A DNA stretch of 64,000 nt from Maricaulis sp. (GTDB lineage: Bacteria > Pseudomonadota > Alphaproteobacteria > Caulobacterales > Maricaulaceae): positions 62,001 to 126,000 of the forward strand of contig NZ_JADFAJ010000001.1 of NCBI RefSeq assembly GCF_015665295.1, in the 5' to 3' direction. The notes under the pieces were generated by a model. It saw only the letters and a program-made list of their open reading frames with translations, did no database searches and was not told where the DNA came from. Below are positions 34,214 through 44,388 of this stretch, in pieces. Both the position numbers and the translations under genes were made by a program. Within the stretch, counting starts at the first letter, position 1, and each line of letters starts with the position of its first letter.

Positions 34214-34483
34214 TCAGTTGCTCAGGGCGCCCCGAAGCGGTTCGGCACGCGTTGCGGGAGGGAAGTTACGCACAGACAGATAGTTCAACAAGCGCCCCAG
34301 CATGTGCGCGCTGTCGGTCTGGACGACGCGGATATGAGCGTGGTCGTCCTGGAGTCGCGTCGTGAACAGACAGGCATCGTCTTCGTCCTGACCGGTCTTG
34401 CAGGCTCGGAGAAACTCAACCATGTGACGGTCGAACACCAAGGCATCCTGCGCCCGTTCAAAGCGGATCGTCTGCTTGAACAT
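34214..34483 (-). CDS. Small conserved-looking hypothetical protein
   Basis: An 89-residue protein starting MFKQTIRFERAQDALVFDRH. The start is unusually well marked by AAGGAGGAGG seven bases upstream. It has alternating short strands and helices (DACLFTTRLQDDHAHIRVVQTDS, MLGRLLNYLSVRNF) and no signal peptide or membrane segment. It stands alone between manC and ymdB on the same strand. I do not recognise the family. Confidence 0.65.
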   Translation of the reverse strand: MFKQTIRFERAQDALVFDRHMVEFLRACKTGQDEDDACLFTTRLQDDHAHIRVVQTDSAHMLGRLLNYLSVRNFPPATRAEPLRGALSN

Positions 34484-34685
34484 TCCAAACCCTCCTCCTT
34501 CGCGGCGGCCAAGCGTCCCGAGCTTCCCCCCAGCAATGCGGCGATCATGCCACAACCGGATTCGGGCGCGCTGTGAACACGGTCACACCGACGCGAGCAA
34601 TTACGCTAGCCGCCGGAGAAACACGATCAACCGGTTGCAGCCGCGAACCGGGCGGTTTGTGCTGCGACGCAGCAAAATTATCACA

Positions 34686-35501
34686 TCAAAACGGAAGCGT
34701 TTCGGCGAGCTGTCCACCTAGCCGGATCGGCTCGCAACGGAGGGCCAGTCCCGTCCGGTCATCGGTCTCCACGAACACTCCGCACAGCGTCGCCTCACCG
34801 GTGGCTGGCTCGAAGCGGCCGGACCGCATCCGGGTGGTGAAGCGCCGCAAGGGCTCTTCCTTGTCCATGCCGATGACACTGTCATAATCCCCGCACATGC
34901 CGGCATCGGTCTGATAGCCGGTGCCCCCGGGCAGAACACGCGCATCCGCCGTTGGAACATGCGTGTGGGTGCCGACGACGAGGCTGGCGCGACCATCGCA
35001 GAATGCGCCCATCGCCATCTTCTCGCTCGTCGCCTCGCCATGGAAATCGATGATCGCGGCATCGGCGACGACGCCCAGCGGGGCTGCCGACAATTCGCGT
35101 TCGACCACCGTGAACGGATCATCGAGCGATTCCATGAAAAGATTGCCCATGACATTCATCACAAAGACCCGACGCCCGTCCGGCAGGTCGTAGAGATTGG
35201 CGCCGGCACCGGGGGTTGATCCGACCGGATAGTTGGCCGGACGCAGAAGGCGGGGTTCACGATCAATGAAGCTGAGCGTTTCGCGTTGATCCCAAGCATG
35301 ATTGCCCAGGGTGAGCACGTCGATGCCCAGATCGAAGAGCTGGTGACAGATCTTTTCCGTGACGCCGAAACCCGCCGCAGCATTCTCGGCATTGACGATG
35401 ATGAAGTCCGGCTTCAGCGCATCGCGCACACGCGGCAAATGATCCTCGATAGCGCGGCGACCGGTCTTGCCGACAATGTCTCCGAAAAAGGCCAGGCGCA
35501 T
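34686..35501 (-). CDS. ymdB: YmdB-family metallophosphoesterase
   Basis: A 271-residue cytosolic calcineurin-like phosphoesterase. The dinuclear metal motifs are present: FFGDIVGKTG, VNAENAAAGFG, TLGNHAWD, DFHGEATSEK and VGTHTHVPTAD. YmdB of Bacillus hydrolyses 2',3'-cyclic nucleotides and affects RNA-related regulation and biofilms. The gene is the last of the minus-strand methionine cluster, 83 bp after metH. In other alphaproteobacteria it often sits near the 5-formyltetrahydrofolate cyclo-ligase gene, which here is about 9 kb away. Confidence 0.9.
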   Translation of the reverse strand: MRLAFFGDIVGKTGRRAIEDHLPRVRDALKPDFIIVNAENAAAGFGVTEKICHQLFDLGIDVLTLGNHAWDQRETLSFIDREPRLLRPANYPVGSTPGAGANLYDLPDGRRVFVMNVMGNLFMESLDDPFTVVERELSAAPLGVVADAAIIDFHGEATSEKMAMGAFCDGRASLVVGTHTHVPTADARVLPGGTGYQTDAGMCGDYDSVIGMDKEEPLRRFTTRMRSGRFEPATGEATLCGVFVETDDRTGLALRCEPIRLGGQLAETLPF

Positions 35502-35584
35502 GAATATGGGCTCCGTCTGCGGTCAGGCCGACGGATATGGCGCATCATGCGCCGAATGTCCAAGTCATCACTGATACATCCGCG

Positions 35585-38248
35585 TCAGGCGGCGTCGGCC
35601 GCACCGGGCACATAGTCCAGGATCGGTGCCAGGCAGCGCTCGGCCTCGGCCAGCGTCCAGCCCTTGCGGCGGGCATAGTCCTCGACCTGGTCGCGCAAAA
35701 TCCGCCCCACAGCGAAGTAGTGGCTGTCCGGATGCGACAGGTAGAGGCCGGAAACCGACGATGCCGGCGTCATGGCAAAGGAATTGGTCAGGCCGATACC
35801 GGCCTTGTCCGACGCATCGAGAAGCCGGAACAGGGTCCGCTTTTCCGAATGGTCCGGCTGGGACGGATAGCCCGGCGCCGGACGGATGCCGTCATAGGCC
35901 TCCGCGATCAGCTCGCGACTGGAGAAGGTCTCGTCCGGCGCATAGCCCCAATCCTCCCGGCGGACCTTTTCGTGCAGCCATTCCGCGGCCGCCTCGGCGA
36001 GCCGGTCCGACAGCGCCTTGAAGAGAATGGCGTTGTAGTCATCCTTGTCGGCCTCGAATCGGGCCAGCAGCTTCGGATTGTCACCCGCGGTAACGGCGAA
36101 TCCGCCGATCCAGTCCGCATGACCCGCCGGGGCCAGGAAGTCATACTGGCTGAGATGGGGGCGATCATTGTCCTTGGCCGCCTGTTGCCGCAGCCCGAAT
36201 AAGCGGGCGAGTTCGGTGTCGCGGCTGTCGTCTGTGTAGAGGACCGCATCATCACCATCGCGATTGGCGGGCCAGAAGCCGACAACGGCGCGCGGTTCGA
36301 GCAGTCTTTCCTCGACGATGCGGGTGAGCATCGCCTGAGCGTCGGCAAACAATGACTTCGCCGCCTCGCCCCGCCTGGGATCCTCGAAGATGGCTGGATA
36401 GCTGCCCTTGAGTTCCCAGGTGAAAAAGAACGGGGTCCAGTCGATATAGTCGACGAGTTCGGCCAGACCCGGCTCAATCGTCGAGACACCGGGGTGCTTC
36501 GGCGTAGGCGGCACATGGGCCGACCAGTCGCAATCCCACCCCTTCTCCCGCGCCCGCTCGAGCGGCAGGCGCGCCTTGGCCGACCGTGCAGCCAGCCGCC
36601 GCTCGCGGATCTTCGCCAGGTCGGCCTTGACCTCGGCCGCATAGCTGTCGCGCTGGTCCGAGAGAAGTCGGGACACCACGCCGACGGCCCGGCTGGCATC
36701 AAGCACATGGATCACAGGCGCGATACTGATCGACGGGTCGATCTTGACCGCCGTATGCGCCGGGCTGGTCGTCGCACCGCCAACGAGCAGGGGAATCTCG
36801 ACCTTCTGACGCTCCATTTCCGAGGCGACGAACACCATCTCGTCGAGTGACGGGGTGATCAGGCCAGACAGGCCGATAATGTCGGCCCCTTCCCGGCGTG
36901 CCGTTTCGAGGATTTTCTCGCACGGCACCATCACGCCCAGATCGATAACGTCATAGCCGTTGCATTGCAGGACCACGCCGACAATATTCTTGCCGATATC
37001 GTGCACATCGCCCTTCACCGTCGCCATGACGATCTTGCCGTTCGACTTGCCCTGGTCCCCGGTGAGCGCCTTCTCGGCCTCCATGTACGGAATGAGGTGG
37101 GCTACCGCCTGTTTCATGACCCGGGCCGATTTGACGACCTGGGGCAGGAACATCCTGCCGTCGCCGAACAGGTCGCCGACGACATTCATGCCGTCCATCA
37201 GCGGTCCCTCGATGACATGCAGCGGCCGGTCGAATGCCTGGCGCGCCTCCTCCGTGTCATCGACGATGAATTCATTGATCCCGTGAACGAGGGCGTGGCG
37301 GATGCGGTCGGCGACCGGCGCCTCGCGCCATTTCAGGTCGCGTTCCCGGGCCGGACCGCCGGCCTGACCGCGATATTGCCCGGCCGCTTCCAGCAGTCGG
37401 TCGGTCGCATCATCGCGCCGGTTGAGGACGACATCCTCGACCAGTTCGCGCAGCGTCGGTTCGATATCGTCATAGATATCGAGCTGCCCGGCATTGACGA
37501 TCCCCATGTCCATGCCCGCCTTGATGGCGTGGTAGAGGAAGACCGAGTGCATGGCCCGGCGAACGATCTCGTTCCCGCGGAAGGAAAAGGAGATGTTCGA
37601 GAGACCGCCGGACACATGACAGCCCGGCAGGTTTTCCCGGATGCGACGCGTCGCCTCGATGAAGTCGACGGCATAATTGTTATGCTCCTCGATCCCCGTT
37701 GCGACGGCAAAGATATTGGGATCAAAGATGATATCCTCGGGCGGAAACCCGATTTCCTCGACGAGTATCCGGTAGGCGCGCTCGCAGATCTCGTACTTGC
37801 GAGCCGCGGTGTCGGCCTGACCGGTCTCGTCAAAGGCCATCACCACGACGGCCGCACCATAGGCCAGGCATTTGCCGGCCTGCTCGCGGAACTGATCCTC
37901 GCCTTCCTTCAGGCTGATCGAATTGACGATCGCCTTGCCCTGCGTATTCTGCAGCCCGGCCTCGATCACCTCCCATTTCGAGCTGTCGACCATGACCGGC
38001 ACGCGGGCCACATCCGGCTCGCCAGCGATCAGACGCATGAAGCGGGTCATGGCCTCGACGCTGTCGAGCAGGCCCTCATCCATGTTCACATCGATGATCT
38101 GGGCGCCGTTCTCGACCTGCTGGCGCGCGACCGTCACCGCTTCGGCATAGTCACCGTCGGTGATGAGTTTCCGGAAGCGGGCAGAACCGGTGACATTGGT
38201 CCGCTCACCGACATTGACGAAACTGGGGCGTGGCTTGGAAGACGACAT
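35585..38248 (-). CDS. metH: Methionine synthase MetH, pterin/cobalamin/activation part
   Basis: About 887 residues carrying three of the four MetH modules. The methyltetrahydrofolate-binding barrel comes first ([13 protein letters not shown], about residues 10-290). The cap and cobalamin domains follow, with [12 protein letters not shown] placing the cobalt-ligating His near 416. The C-terminal SAM-binding reactivation domain contains [12 protein letters not shown]. The homocysteine domain is encoded separately at 39051-40109. ATG at 38248 is the first ATG. An in-frame TTG at 38263 would overlap the upstream stop. A methyltransferase gene lies between the two halves. Confidence 0.93.
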   Translation of the reverse strand: MSSSKPRPSFVNVGERTNVTGSARFRKLITDGDYAEAVTVARQQVENGAQIIDVNMDEGLLDSVEAMTRFMRLIAGEPDVARVPVMVDSSKWEVIEAGLQNTQGKAIVNSISLKEGEDQFREQAGKCLAYGAAVVVMAFDETGQADTAARKYEICERAYRILVEEIGFPPEDIIFDPNIFAVATGIEEHNNYAVDFIEATRRIRENLPGCHVSGGLSNISFSFRGNEIVRRAMHSVFLYHAIKAGMDMGIVNAGQLDIYDDIEPTLRELVEDVVLNRRDDATDRLLEAAGQYRGQAGGPARERDLKWREAPVADRIRHALVHGINEFIVDDTEEARQAFDRPLHVIEGPLMDGMNVVGDLFGDGRMFLPQVVKSARVMKQAVAHLIPYMEAEKALTGDQGKSNGKIVMATVKGDVHDIGKNIVGVVLQCNGYDVIDLGVMVPCEKILETARREGADIIGLSGLITPSLDEMVFVASEMERQKVEIPLLVGGATTSPAHTAVKIDPSISIAPVIHVLDASRAVGVVSRLLSDQRDSYAAEVKADLAKIRERRLAARSAKARLPLERAREKGWDCDWSAHVPPTPKHPGVSTIEPGLAELVDYIDWTPFFFTWELKGSYPAIFEDPRRGEAAKSLFADAQAMLTRIVEERLLEPRAVVGFWPANRDGDDAVLYTDDSRDTELARLFGLRQQAAKDNDRPHLSQYDFLAPAGHADWIGGFAVTAGDNPKLLARFEADKDDYNAILFKALSDRLAEAAAEWLHEKVRREDWGYAPDETFSSRELIAEAYDGIRPAPGYPSQPDHSEKRTLFRLLDASDKAGIGLTNSFAMTPASSVSGLYLSHPDSHYFAVGRILRDQVEDYARRKGWTLAEAERCLAPILDYVPGAADAA

Positions 38249-38259
38249 GAGAACAGCAC

Positions 38260-38973
38260 TCAAACGGAGAAACGGGAATCGTTGAAGACGCGACCGTCGA
38301 AGGTGGCGAGGACCGCATCATCGAGAAGGAGGTCGGGGGAGCGTGTCATTAGCCACCAGGTCTGGCGGGGATGAAACCAGGGCAGTTCCTGGGCGTGTCC
38401 GCCCATGGCGGTGCACAATTCATGAATATGGTCACGCGGGAACCAGACACAGCCGGGATACGCCCAGCCCGGCTCATCCAGTCCTGGCGGCATACGCTCG
38501 TCCGTCGCCTCATGAATCACCGTGAACAGGAAGCGGCTGCGCTCATGCATGACACTGACTGCAGACAGGACCAACCTCGCCAGCCGGTCCCGCCCGGTGT
38601 GGGAAATGATCGACTGGGCGACAAGATAGTCAAACGTCGTTCCGAATCCGGAGAAATCGAAATCATCGCCATGATAGAATTGCGGCGCGCGTTTCTCGAT
38701 GAATTCGGCACCCAACTCGCTGTCGACTGCTTTCTGAATCAACCAGTCATTCGGCTCGACACCGTAATAATTCCCCGGCTCGAGATAGGTCATCAAGAGA
38801 CGACCTGCACGCAGCGACCCACAACCAATATCCAGTAAGGTTTGTTCCTCACGTAGGCCCAGCCTTGTGAGCAGGCGGAACTGAGTCGCACCCATGAAGT
38901 CGTATTGGTCAGGCGGACCGACATAGGCCCGGTAGTGGTGATCACCGGGCTTCATCGTTTCTTTTACTGCCAT
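38260..38973 (-). CDS. Class I SAM-dependent methyltransferase-like protein
   Basis: A 237-residue protein with a Rossmann-type methyltransferase motif I ([16 protein letters not shown]), an acidic residue after the second strand (YYGVEPNDW), and [13 protein letters not shown] at the motif IV position. It starts [21 protein letters not shown], and GGAAGGAC plus AAGGGA lie upstream of the ATG. It is embedded between the two metH halves in an operon-like run, so a role tied to SAM or methionine is possible, but no substrate can be named. Similar proteins are also found among polysaccharide genes. Confidence 0.75.
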   Translation of the reverse strand: MAVKETMKPGDHHYRAYVGPPDQYDFMGATQFRLLTRLGLREEQTLLDIGCGSLRAGRLLMTYLEPGNYYGVEPNDWLIQKAVDSELGAEFIEKRAPQFYHGDDFDFSGFGTTFDYLVAQSIISHTGRDRLARLVLSAVSVMHERSRFLFTVIHEATDERMPPGLDEPGWAYPGCVWFPRDHIHELCTAMGGHAQELPWFHPRQTWWLMTRSPDLLLDDAVLATFDGRVFNDSRFSV

Positions 38974-39050
38974 TCCCTTGTCCTTCCCATCGCGCCCGGA
39001 GTTCTCTCGCGAACGCCCCGGTGATCGACGCGGTACCGGAGAAAACCGTT

Positions 39051-40109
39051 TCAGACTGCCAGTTCGAACGGTTCAAGTCCTGAAAGTCGAGTCACACGCG
39101 CCGGCGCACCCGGCTGGCGTGGCGCAAGACCGTCCACCGCGGCCGCAATGGCGCGGATATGGGCAGGCGTGGTGCCGCAGCAGCCGCCGACAATATTGAC
39201 CAGACCGGACCTCGCCCACTCGCCAAGATGACCGGCGGTCTCGACCGGCGCCTCGTCATACTCACCCATGTCATTGGGCAAGCCTGCATTGGGATAGGCA
39301 ATGACCCGCGTATCGGCGACACGGGATATCTCGCCGATATAGGGCCGCATCTCGTCAGCCCCCAGGGCACAGTTGAGTCCGATCGCCCATGGACGGGCAT
39401 GGCGGACCGAGTACCAGAAGGCCTCGGCAGTCTGCCCGGACAGTGTTCGCCCTGATCGGTCCGTGATTGTGCCGGAAATCATGATCGGGATTGTCTCGCC
39501 GGAACTGATACGCAGATCCAGAAGTGCTTTGATCGCGGCCTTTGCGTTGAGCGTATCGAACACGGTCTCAATAAGGAACCAATCGACATAAGGTGCCATC
39601 GCCTCGGCCTGTTCGAAATAGGTCGCCCGAACCGTCTCGAAATCGACATCCCGATGGCCCGGATCATTCACGTCCGGCGAGATCGAAAGCGTCTTGTTGG
39701 TTGGCCCTATGGCACCGGCAACACCGCACACACGGCCCGCTTCCGCAGAATGCGCGTCCGCCGCCTCACGCGCCAGCCGTGCACCCTCACGGGCGATTTC
39801 GGGCGCCAGGGCCTGCATTTCATAATCGGCCTGTGCAATCGAGGTCGACGAGAATGTGTTGGTCTCGACAATATCCGAACCGGCCTCGAAGTAGGCACGG
39901 TGGATTGCCCTGACGGCGTCAGGCGCAGACAGATTGAGGACGTCATTATTGCCCTTGATCGAGACGCCCCATTCCGCGAAGCGCTCGCCGCGATAGCCGG
40001 CCTCGTCCAGTTTCAAATCCTGGATTTGAGTGCCCATGGCGCCGTCGAGAACGAGAATGCGCTCACGCGCCGTCTGTTCCAGCGCTTCGATACGATCTGA
40101 CCGGTTCAT
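39051..40109 (-). CDS. metH: Methionine synthase MetH, homocysteine-binding part
   Basis: A 352-residue homocysteine S-methyltransferase module equivalent to the N-terminal domain of one-piece MetH. Typical motifs are [12 protein letters not shown] and ETNTFSST. The zinc ligands are Cys in [11 protein letters not shown] and the Cys pair in [12 protein letters not shown]. The ATG overlaps the metF stop by four bases. A split metH of this type is common in Caulobacterales and related groups, so the arrangement is not a pseudogene. Confidence 0.93.
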   Translation of the reverse strand: MNRSDRIEALEQTARERILVLDGAMGTQIQDLKLDEAGYRGERFAEWGVSIKGNNDVLNLSAPDAVRAIHRAYFEAGSDIVETNTFSSTSIAQADYEMQALAPEIAREGARLAREAADAHSAEAGRVCGVAGAIGPTNKTLSISPDVNDPGHRDVDFETVRATYFEQAEAMAPYVDWFLIETVFDTLNAKAAIKALLDLRISSGETIPIMISGTITDRSGRTLSGQTAEAFWYSVRHARPWAIGLNCALGADEMRPYIGEISRVADTRVIAYPNAGLPNDMGEYDEAPVETAGHLGEWARSGLVNIVGGCCGTTPAHIRAIAAAVDGLAPRQPGAPARVTRLSGLEPFELAV

Positions 40110-41014
40110 GATGCGACAGCCTCACGCTCTCGTTCGCCGGCCTTGACGCCCAGCAACTGGCAGGTCGAAAGCGCGAGCTCGGCCCGGTTCAGCGTGTAGA
40201 AATGGAAGCCGTCAACGCCGCCATTGCGAAGCGTTCCGCACAACTTTGCGGCCACATGCGCAGTTACCAGTTGACGCGTTCCGGCATCATCGTCGAGACC
40301 TTCATAGGCTTCGTGCAGCCATTTCGGCAGGCTGGCGCCACACAGTCCGGCGATCCGTTTCAGACCCTTGAAGTTTGGCTGCAGCATGATGCCGGGAATG
40401 ATCGGTATCGAGATGCCGGCCCGGGCCGCACGATCACGGAACCTGAAATAGATATCCGGATCAAAGAAGAACTGCGTGATCGCGCGCGTCGCACCGGCAT
40501 CAATCTTGGCCTTCAGGAGATCGATGTCGAAATCGGCGTTCGGGCTTTCCGGATGTGTCTCGGGATAACAGCCGACCGAAATCTCGAAATCGCCGACAGT
40601 GCGAATGCCGCGCGCCAGCTCGGCCGCATTGGCATATCCGCCGGCCGGCGGCTCATAGGCCCCGCCGATCGCGTCGGGCGGATCACCGCGCAGCGCCACG
40701 ATGTGCCGTACGCCCGACTTCCAGTAATCACGGATGACATTGTCGACTTCGTCCCGGCTCGCACTGACACAGGTCAGGTGGGCGGCGGGACGGATCGAGG
40801 TTTCCTCGACGATGCGGTGAACCGTGCGATGGGTCCGGTCGCGGGTCGACCCGCCGGCCCCGTAGGTGACCGAGACAAAGTCCGGCCGCAGCGGCTCGAG
40901 CCGCGATATCGACTCCCACAGCGTGGCCTCCATCGCGTCGGTCTTCGGCGGGAAGAATTCGAACGAGACGGCAAGGCTGCTCGTATTCCGCGCTATCCGT
41001 CCGTCCGCACTCAT
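40106..41014 (-). CDS. metF: 5,10-methylenetetrahydrofolate reductase
   Basis: A 302-residue FAD-dependent TIM-barrel enzyme making 5-methyltetrahydrofolate for MetH. Motifs [44 protein letters not shown] and [14 protein letters not shown] are intact. The start at 41014 is chosen because GAAAGGTG precedes it. It heads the minus-strand run metF, metH N-part, methyltransferase, metH C-part and ymdB, and it is divergent from metK across a region with a perfect palindrome. Confidence 0.95.
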   Translation of the reverse strand: MSADGRIARNTSSLAVSFEFFPPKTDAMEATLWESISRLEPLRPDFVSVTYGAGGSTRDRTHRTVHRIVEETSIRPAAHLTCVSASRDEVDNVIRDYWKSGVRHIVALRGDPPDAIGGAYEPPAGGYANAAELARGIRTVGDFEISVGCYPETHPESPNADFDIDLLKAKIDAGATRAITQFFFDPDIYFRFRDRAARAGISIPIIPGIMLQPNFKGLKRIAGLCGASLPKWLHEAYEGLDDDAGTRQLVTAHVAAKLCGTLRNGGVDGFHFYTLNRAELALSTCQLLGVKAGEREREAVAS

Positions 41015-41096
41015 GGGGCACCTTTCGCCGATTGCATCGCTGTCCGGGGCTTGCCGTCTCACGGCCGCCCCGCACCGGAACAATATCAACATCACG

Positions 41097-41116
41097 ACAT
41101 AAAGATATCTTTATGT
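41097..41116. promoter_or_regulatory. Perfect 20-bp palindrome, candidate methionine-cycle operator
   Basis: ACATAAAGATATCTTTATGT is its own reverse complement over all 20 bases. It lies 82 bp upstream of metF and 150 bp upstream of metK, between the divergent genes. Its AT-rich ATAAAGAT half-site suits an ArsR-type SAM/SAH-responsive repressor such as those known for methionine genes in proteobacteria. The regulator is not in this window. Confidence 0.65.
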
Positions 41117-41234
41117 GATGTGGTTGGCTAGAGGCGAAGTGGTGGTTTAGTCAGCACGCCCTAAATGCATTGGTGATTTTTTCCGCAAAGCGTTCGAGGC
41201 TTGCATCCGCAGGTCACATCTGGTCTACCCGATG

Positions 41235-41254
41235 ATATAAAGAACTCCTTATAT
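41235..41254. promoter_or_regulatory. Second, imperfect copy of the methionine operator before metK
   Basis: ATATAAAGAACTCCTTATAT keeps 16 of 20 symmetric positions. It shares ATAAAGA and the TTAT end with the palindrome at 41097-41116. It ends 12 bases before the metK start codon, next to the ribosome-binding site TGAGG, so a bound repressor would block transcription or initiation directly. Confidence 0.5.
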
Positions 41255-41266
41255 GAGGTTTCCACA

Positions 41267-42433
41267 GTGAGCCGTTCTTCCTACATCTTCACGTCCGAAA
41301 GCGTTTCCGAAGGCCATCCGGACAAGGTGTGCGACCGCATCTCCGACACGATTGTCGACCTCTTCATCGGCAAGGACCCGGAGGCCCGCGTCGCCTGCGA
41401 GACACTGACCACCACCAATCAGATCGTTCTGGCGGGCGAGGTCCGGTGCGCGGCCGAGATTGACAATGACGAGATCGAGGCCGCGGCCCGCGAGGCGGTG
41501 CGCGATATCGGCTATGAGCAAGACGGTTTTCACTGGAAAACGGCCAATCTGCAAAACTTCCTGCACGAGCAGTCCGCCCATATTGCCCAAGGTGTGGATG
41601 CAAGTGGCGACAAGGATGAAGGCGCTGGCGACCAGGGCATCATGTTCGGCTATGCTTCCGACGAGACGCCGCAGCTGATGCCGGCACCGATCACCTACTC
41701 ACATCAGATCCTCAAGCGCATGGCGGAGCTGCGCAAATCCGGCGAGCGTCCGGAATTCGAACCCGATGCAAAGTCGCAAGTCACGATGCGTTATGAAAAT
41801 GGCGTGCCGGCGGGCGTGACATCAGTGGTCGTTTCGACCCAGCACAAGGACGGGCTCAGCCAGGCTGACATTCGCGAGCTGGTTCGCCCTGTGGTGGCCG
41901 AGGTGCTGCCCGAGGGCTGGTTCCCGCCGGAAGACGAGTTCTACGTCAACCCGACCGGCACCTTCGTGATCGGCGGCCCGGACGGCGATGCCGGACTGAC
42001 AGGACGCAAGATCATTGTCGACACCTATGGCGGCGCGGCACCGCACGGCGGCGGCGCCTTCTCGGGCAAGGACCCGACCAAGGTCGATCGTTCGGCTGCC
42101 TATGCCTGCCGCTGGCTGGCCAAGAACGTCGTCGCGGCGGAACTGGCCAAGCGCTGCACCATCCAGGTCTCCTACGCGATTGGCGTGTCCAAGCCGCTGT
42201 CGCTCTATGTCGACCTGCACGGCACGGGCCGCGTTGATGAATCCAGGCTGGAGGACGTGCTGCGACAGCTCGCAGACCTGTCGCCGCGCGGCATCCGCAC
42301 CCGTCTGCAACTGAACAAGCCGATCTATGCCCGCACGGCGGCCTATGGCCATTTCGGCCGGACGCCGGGCGCAGACGGTGCCTTCTCCTGGGAACGCACC
42401 GATCTGGCCGACGAGCTTCGCTCTCTCCTCTGA
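41267..42433 (+). CDS. metK: S-adenosylmethionine synthetase
   Basis: A 388-residue enzyme that makes SAM from methionine and ATP. Motifs [50 protein letters not shown] and [16 protein letters not shown] are intact. The GTG at 41267 is taken as start because TGAGG lies eight bases upstream and homologues begin at this point. A longer frame from 41201 would include the operator-like repeat. Confidence 0.95.
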   Translation: MSRSSYIFTSESVSEGHPDKVCDRISDTIVDLFIGKDPEARVACETLTTTNQIVLAGEVRCAAEIDNDEIEAAAREAVRDIGYEQDGFHWKTANLQNFLHEQSAHIAQGVDASGDKDEGAGDQGIMFGYASDETPQLMPAPITYSHQILKRMAELRKSGERPEFEPDAKSQVTMRYENGVPAGVTSVVVSTQHKDGLSQADIRELVRPVVAEVLPEGWFPPEDEFYVNPTGTFVIGGPDGDAGLTGRKIIVDTYGGAAPHGGGAFSGKDPTKVDRSAAYACRWLAKNVVAAELAKRCTIQVSYAIGVSKPLSLYVDLHGTGRVDESRLEDVLRQLADLSPRGIRTRLQLNKPIYARTAAYGHFGRTPGADGAFSWERTDLADELRSLL

Positions 42434-42443
42434 TCCTGTTATG

Positions 42444-42469
42444 AGCAGGGCCAATTCAACGGCCCTGCT
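42444..42469 (+). terminator. Hairpin between metK and ahcY
   Basis: AGCAGGGCC (42444-42452) and GGCCCTGCT (42461-42469) form a perfect 9-bp stem with an eight-base loop, followed by only GCTTT. It is probably an attenuating rather than full terminator, allowing metK and ahcY to be partly co-transcribed. Confidence 0.5.
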
Positions 42470-42500
42470 GCTTTGAGAACACTGATTAAAGAAGGACCTG

Positions 42501-43916
42501 ATGGTCATGACGCAATTTGCTGCGGACAATCCCTATGTCGTGAAGGACATGTCGCTGGCCAAATGGGGCCGGATCGAATTCGACATGGCCGAAATTGAGA
42601 TGCCGGGCCTGATGGCGCTGCGCGAAGAGTACAAGGACGCGCAACCGCTCAAGGGCGCCCGCATTGCCGGCTCGCTGCACATGACGGTGCAGACCGCGAT
42701 CCTGATCGAGACGCTGACCGCACTCGGCGCAGAAGTCCGCTGGGCGTCCTGCAACATCTTCTCGACCCAGGACCACGCCGCCGCCGCGATCGCCGAAACC
42801 GGCGTGCCGGTCTTCGCCACAAAAGGCGAAACGCTGGAAGAATACTGGGACTATGCCGACGCCATCTTCCATTGGCCGAACGGCGAGACGGCCAACATGA
42901 TCCTGGACGATGGCGGCGATGCCACCATGTATCTGATCCTCGGCGAAAAGGCGGAAGCCGACCCGTCCCTGCTCGACCATCCCAAGTCCGAAGAAGAGAC
43001 CTATCTCTTCGCCCAGATCCGCAAGCGTTTCGAAGCCAGCCCGGGCTGGTTCGCCAAGGCCAAGGCCGCCATCAAGGGCGTTTCCGAGGAGACCACCACC
43101 GGCGTGATGCGTCTCTATCAGATGCAGAAACGCGGCGAACTGCCCTTCCCCGCCATCAACGTGAATGACAGCGTCACCAAGTCGAAATTCGACAACCGCT
43201 ACGGCTGTCGCGAAAGCCTTGTTGATGCGGTCCGTCGTGGCACCGATGTGATGATGGCCGGCAAGAAAGCCGTCGTCTGCGGCTATGGCGATGTCGGCAA
43301 GGGCTCGGCCGAGTCACTCGCCGGCGCCGGCGCCCGCGTCTACGTCACCGAGATCGACCCGATTTGCGCCCTGCAGGCCTGCATGGACGGGTTCGAGGTT
43401 GTCCGCCTCGAGGACGTCGTCGCCGACATGGATATCTTCGTAACCGCAACCGGCAACAAGGACATCCTGACCGTCGATCATATGCGCGGCATGAAGGACA
43501 TGGCGATCGTCTGCAATATCGGTCACTTCGACAATGAGATTCAGGTCGAGAGCCTGAAGAACTTCAAGTGGACGAATGTGAAACCGCAGGTCGACCTGGT
43601 GAACTTCCCGGAAGGCCACCGCATCATCCTCCTGTCGGAAGGCCGCCTAGTCAATCTCGGCAATGCCACCGGCCATCCGAGCTTCGTGATGTCGTCCAGC
43701 TTCACCAACCAGACGCTGGCCCAGATCGAGCTCTGGACCAAGGGCGAGAACTACGGCAACGAGGTCTATATCCTGCCCAAGCATCTCGACGAGAAGGTCG
43801 CGGCCCTGCACCTCGACAAGCTGGGCGCGAAACTGACCGTACTGTCGAGCGAACAGGCCGACTATATCGGCGTTCCGCAGGCCGGCCCGTTCAAGGCCGA
43901 GCATTACCGCTACTAG
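42501..43916 (+). CDS. ahcY: S-adenosylhomocysteinase
   Basis: A 471-residue NAD-dependent enzyme that splits SAH into adenosine and homocysteine, closing the cycle to MetH. Diagnostic motifs are [44 protein letters not shown], the NAD-binding [14 protein letters not shown] and the C-terminal FKAEHYRY. The length, with the roughly 40-residue insertion, is typical of bacterial forms. A second ATG two codons later is a possible start. It ends before a strong terminator. Confidence 0.97.
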   Translation: MVMTQFAADNPYVVKDMSLAKWGRIEFDMAEIEMPGLMALREEYKDAQPLKGARIAGSLHMTVQTAILIETLTALGAEVRWASCNIFSTQDHAAAAIAETGVPVFATKGETLEEYWDYADAIFHWPNGETANMILDDGGDATMYLILGEKAEADPSLLDHPKSEEETYLFAQIRKRFEASPGWFAKAKAAIKGVSEETTTGVMRLYQMQKRGELPFPAINVNDSVTKSKFDNRYGCRESLVDAVRRGTDVMMAGKKAVVCGYGDVGKGSAESLAGAGARVYVTEIDPICALQACMDGFEVVRLEDVVADMDIFVTATGNKDILTVDHMRGMKDMAIVCNIGHFDNEIQVESLKNFKWTNVKPQVDLVNFPEGHRIILLSEGRLVNLGNATGHPSFVMSSSFTNQTLAQIELWTKGENYGNEVYILPKHLDEKVAALHLDKLGAKLTVLSSEQADYIGVPQAGPFKAEHYRY

Positions 43917-43936
43917 GCCAGCGTTGCCGGCACAAC

Positions 43937-43970
43937 AAAGCGCCCCGGTCCCAGGGACCGGGGCGCTTTT
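43937..43970. terminator. Bidirectional intrinsic terminator after ahcY
   Basis: Positions 43937-43952 and 43954-43969 are perfect reverse complements (left arm AAAGCGCCCCGGTCCC), with a T run on the plus side and an A run on the other. It separates ahcY from the convergent gene ending at 43978. Confidence 0.92.
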
Positions 43971-43977
43971 GTCTGTA

Positions 43978-44388
43978 CTACTCGGTAATCGGCAGGCAAT
44001 CGCAGGCGGCGGCGGCTTTCCAGTCAAGCCGGATCCAGCACAATGCCTTGTCCCGGTCGTGAAACTGGCCGACCCGGCTCCCAAGCGAATGGGCAACAGT
44101 CGCCACGATCATCGACACGGTTTCCTGATCCTCGGCGCGGCCGACAAAGCCGAGCTTGGTGCCCGGAAGCAGGTCGTCGACAAGTTCCTGAACGTTCTCG
44201 ATGATGTCGACAGGATCGGCCTCGATGGAGGCGTCCATGATGTCAATGATGGCACCGCGCACCGAATGGGCATTCGCCACGTCTTTCAACTCGATGCGGG
44301 ACGCCTTGATTTCCGCGGCGTCAACGCCGCCGACATGGGTCAGACAGGCGGCATGATTGGCAGGATCATGGGTAACGGTAAAAGTCAT
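43978..44388 (-). CDS. Hypothetical protein, possible STAS/SpoIIAA-like fold
   Basis: A 136-residue cytosolic protein. The alternating strand-helix pattern and segments such as VRGAIIDIMDAS, LGFVGRAEDQETVSMIVATVAHSLGSRVGQFHDRDKALCWI resemble SpoIIAA-like (STAS) domains, but the match is only by eye. It overlaps the fau stop by four bases (ATGA), so it is translationally coupled to the folate gene. No catalytic motif is seen. Function unknown. Confidence 0.65.
   Translation of the reverse strand: MTFTVTHDPANHAACLTHVGGVDAAEIKASRIELKDVANAHSVRGAIIDIMDASIEADPVDIIENVQELVDDLLPGTKLGFVGRAEDQETVSMIVATVAHSLGSRVGQFHDRDKALCWIRLDWKAAAACDCLPITE

Noticed and set aside
36965-38374. 469-residue plus-strand frame opposite metH
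   Set aside because: Shadow frame of a highly conserved gene. No motif or start signal.
35585-40109. metH as a broken pseudogene
   Set aside because: Both parts have complete domains, separate start sites and intact motifs. A two-gene metH is a known arrangement.
41015-41266. SAM or SAH riboswitch before metK or metF
   Set aside because: I looked for SAM-II and SAH-type conserved blocks and did not find a fitting arrangement. The palindromes explain regulation better. An Infernal scan would settle it.
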